Shown piece after piece: positions 63,759 through 64,000 of a stretch of DNA of 64,000 nucleotides (within the stretch, counting starts at the first letter, position 1; each line of letters begins with the position of its first letter). Made by a program: the position numbers and the translations under genes. The notes below the pieces were generated by a model, which was given only the letters and a program-made list of their open reading frames with translations, ran no database searches and was not told where the DNA came from. Origin of the DNA: Gerris lacustris (Eukaryota > Arthropoda > Insecta > Hemiptera > Gerridae); assembly GCA_951217055.1 (NCBI GenBank), contig OX578277.1:106896119-106960118 (forward strand), in the 5' to 3' direction.

Positions 63759-64000
63759 CCCCGCCAAGTCTAAGGTCCAAAAAAGTGATGAAATCAACTT
63801 TCTGTCCCGCCAAGGGATGTTGGCACTTTCTCCTGACCCAACACTGTCAACTTAGATACTTAGCAGCTTCTTCTCCTTGGCTGTGTGCCTGCAGTACTAC
63901 CCAAAGTTAACTGGTTGTATTCCATGCATCCTCTGCAAAGAAAGTAGTAGTTGCATGGGGTCATTCCTTGAAAGCTTAATTTGTATATTACTTTTTTCTG

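Overview
This 64 kb window is AT-rich, repeat-dense animal nuclear DNA, most likely from an insect. The evidence is two spliced genes with GT-AG introns, non-LTR retrotransposons, many short inverted-repeat DNA transposons (hAT, piggyBac and TA-target types), long (TA)n tracts, minisatellites and tRNA-derived repeats. There is no operon structure, ribosome binding site, rRNA or CRISPR array. The species cannot be named from the sequence.

Host genes: two tandem paralogues lie on the minus strand, reconstructed here by matching exon sequence, splice sites and codon phase. The upstream paralogue (4TM-2, 57658 down to 34402) has six exons whose lengths sum to 627 nt, giving an exact 208-residue frame. 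The downstream paralogue (4TM-1, 26403 down to 14941) has five matching exons and no visible last exon. Both encode small proteins with a Cys-rich motif (CCCGC..(D/L)xTGC.II.WLQV) followed by hydrophobic segments, resembling insect four-transmembrane LAPTM-like/DUF4728-like proteins. Their introns (0.7 to 9 kb) hold nearly all the mobile DNA. The stop codon of 4TM-2 lies inside a 35-bp minisatellite. A possible relic of a further exon-5 copy lies at about 29960-29990.

Mobile DNA, left to right: 900-3400, diverged repeats including three 145-bp units; 6651-7205, a 63-bp array; 7739-14182, a 5'-complete but broken non-LTR retrotransposon (LINE-1; PHD finger plus FP-like ORF1, endonuclease/reverse transcriptase ORF2) inserted in an older hairpin-rich repeat and itself hit by a hAT-like MITE and a possible solo LTR; 15107-15646, a hAT-like element; about 15660-21640, a second non-LTR element (LINE-2) with a tRNA-like leader, intact ORF1 and an ORF2 in the same frame behind a single UAG; 23-26 kb, small MITEs; 30.4-32 kb, two inverted-repeat elements, one carrying a 24-bp hairpin minisatellite; 32.4-33.1 kb, an inverted pair of tRNA-like units; 33.9-36.2 kb, minisatellites; 40.3-41.8 kb, a 1.5 kb satellite; 43.3-44.8 kb, a foldback and a 287-bp tandem repeat; 45.6-48.3 kb, nested repeats around a TA-flanked element; 51.7-52.65 kb, a piggyBac relic; 53-57.4 kb, a direct pair of about 770-bp repeats flanking a transposon-like ORF with one stop; 58.3-59.9 kb, a hairpin repeat split by a GC-rich hAT-like element; 60-62.5 kb, more copies of the same families.

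Nothing here forms a multi-gene pathway. The biology is a small tandem gene family being enlarged by successive waves of transposons, several of which date each other by nesting.
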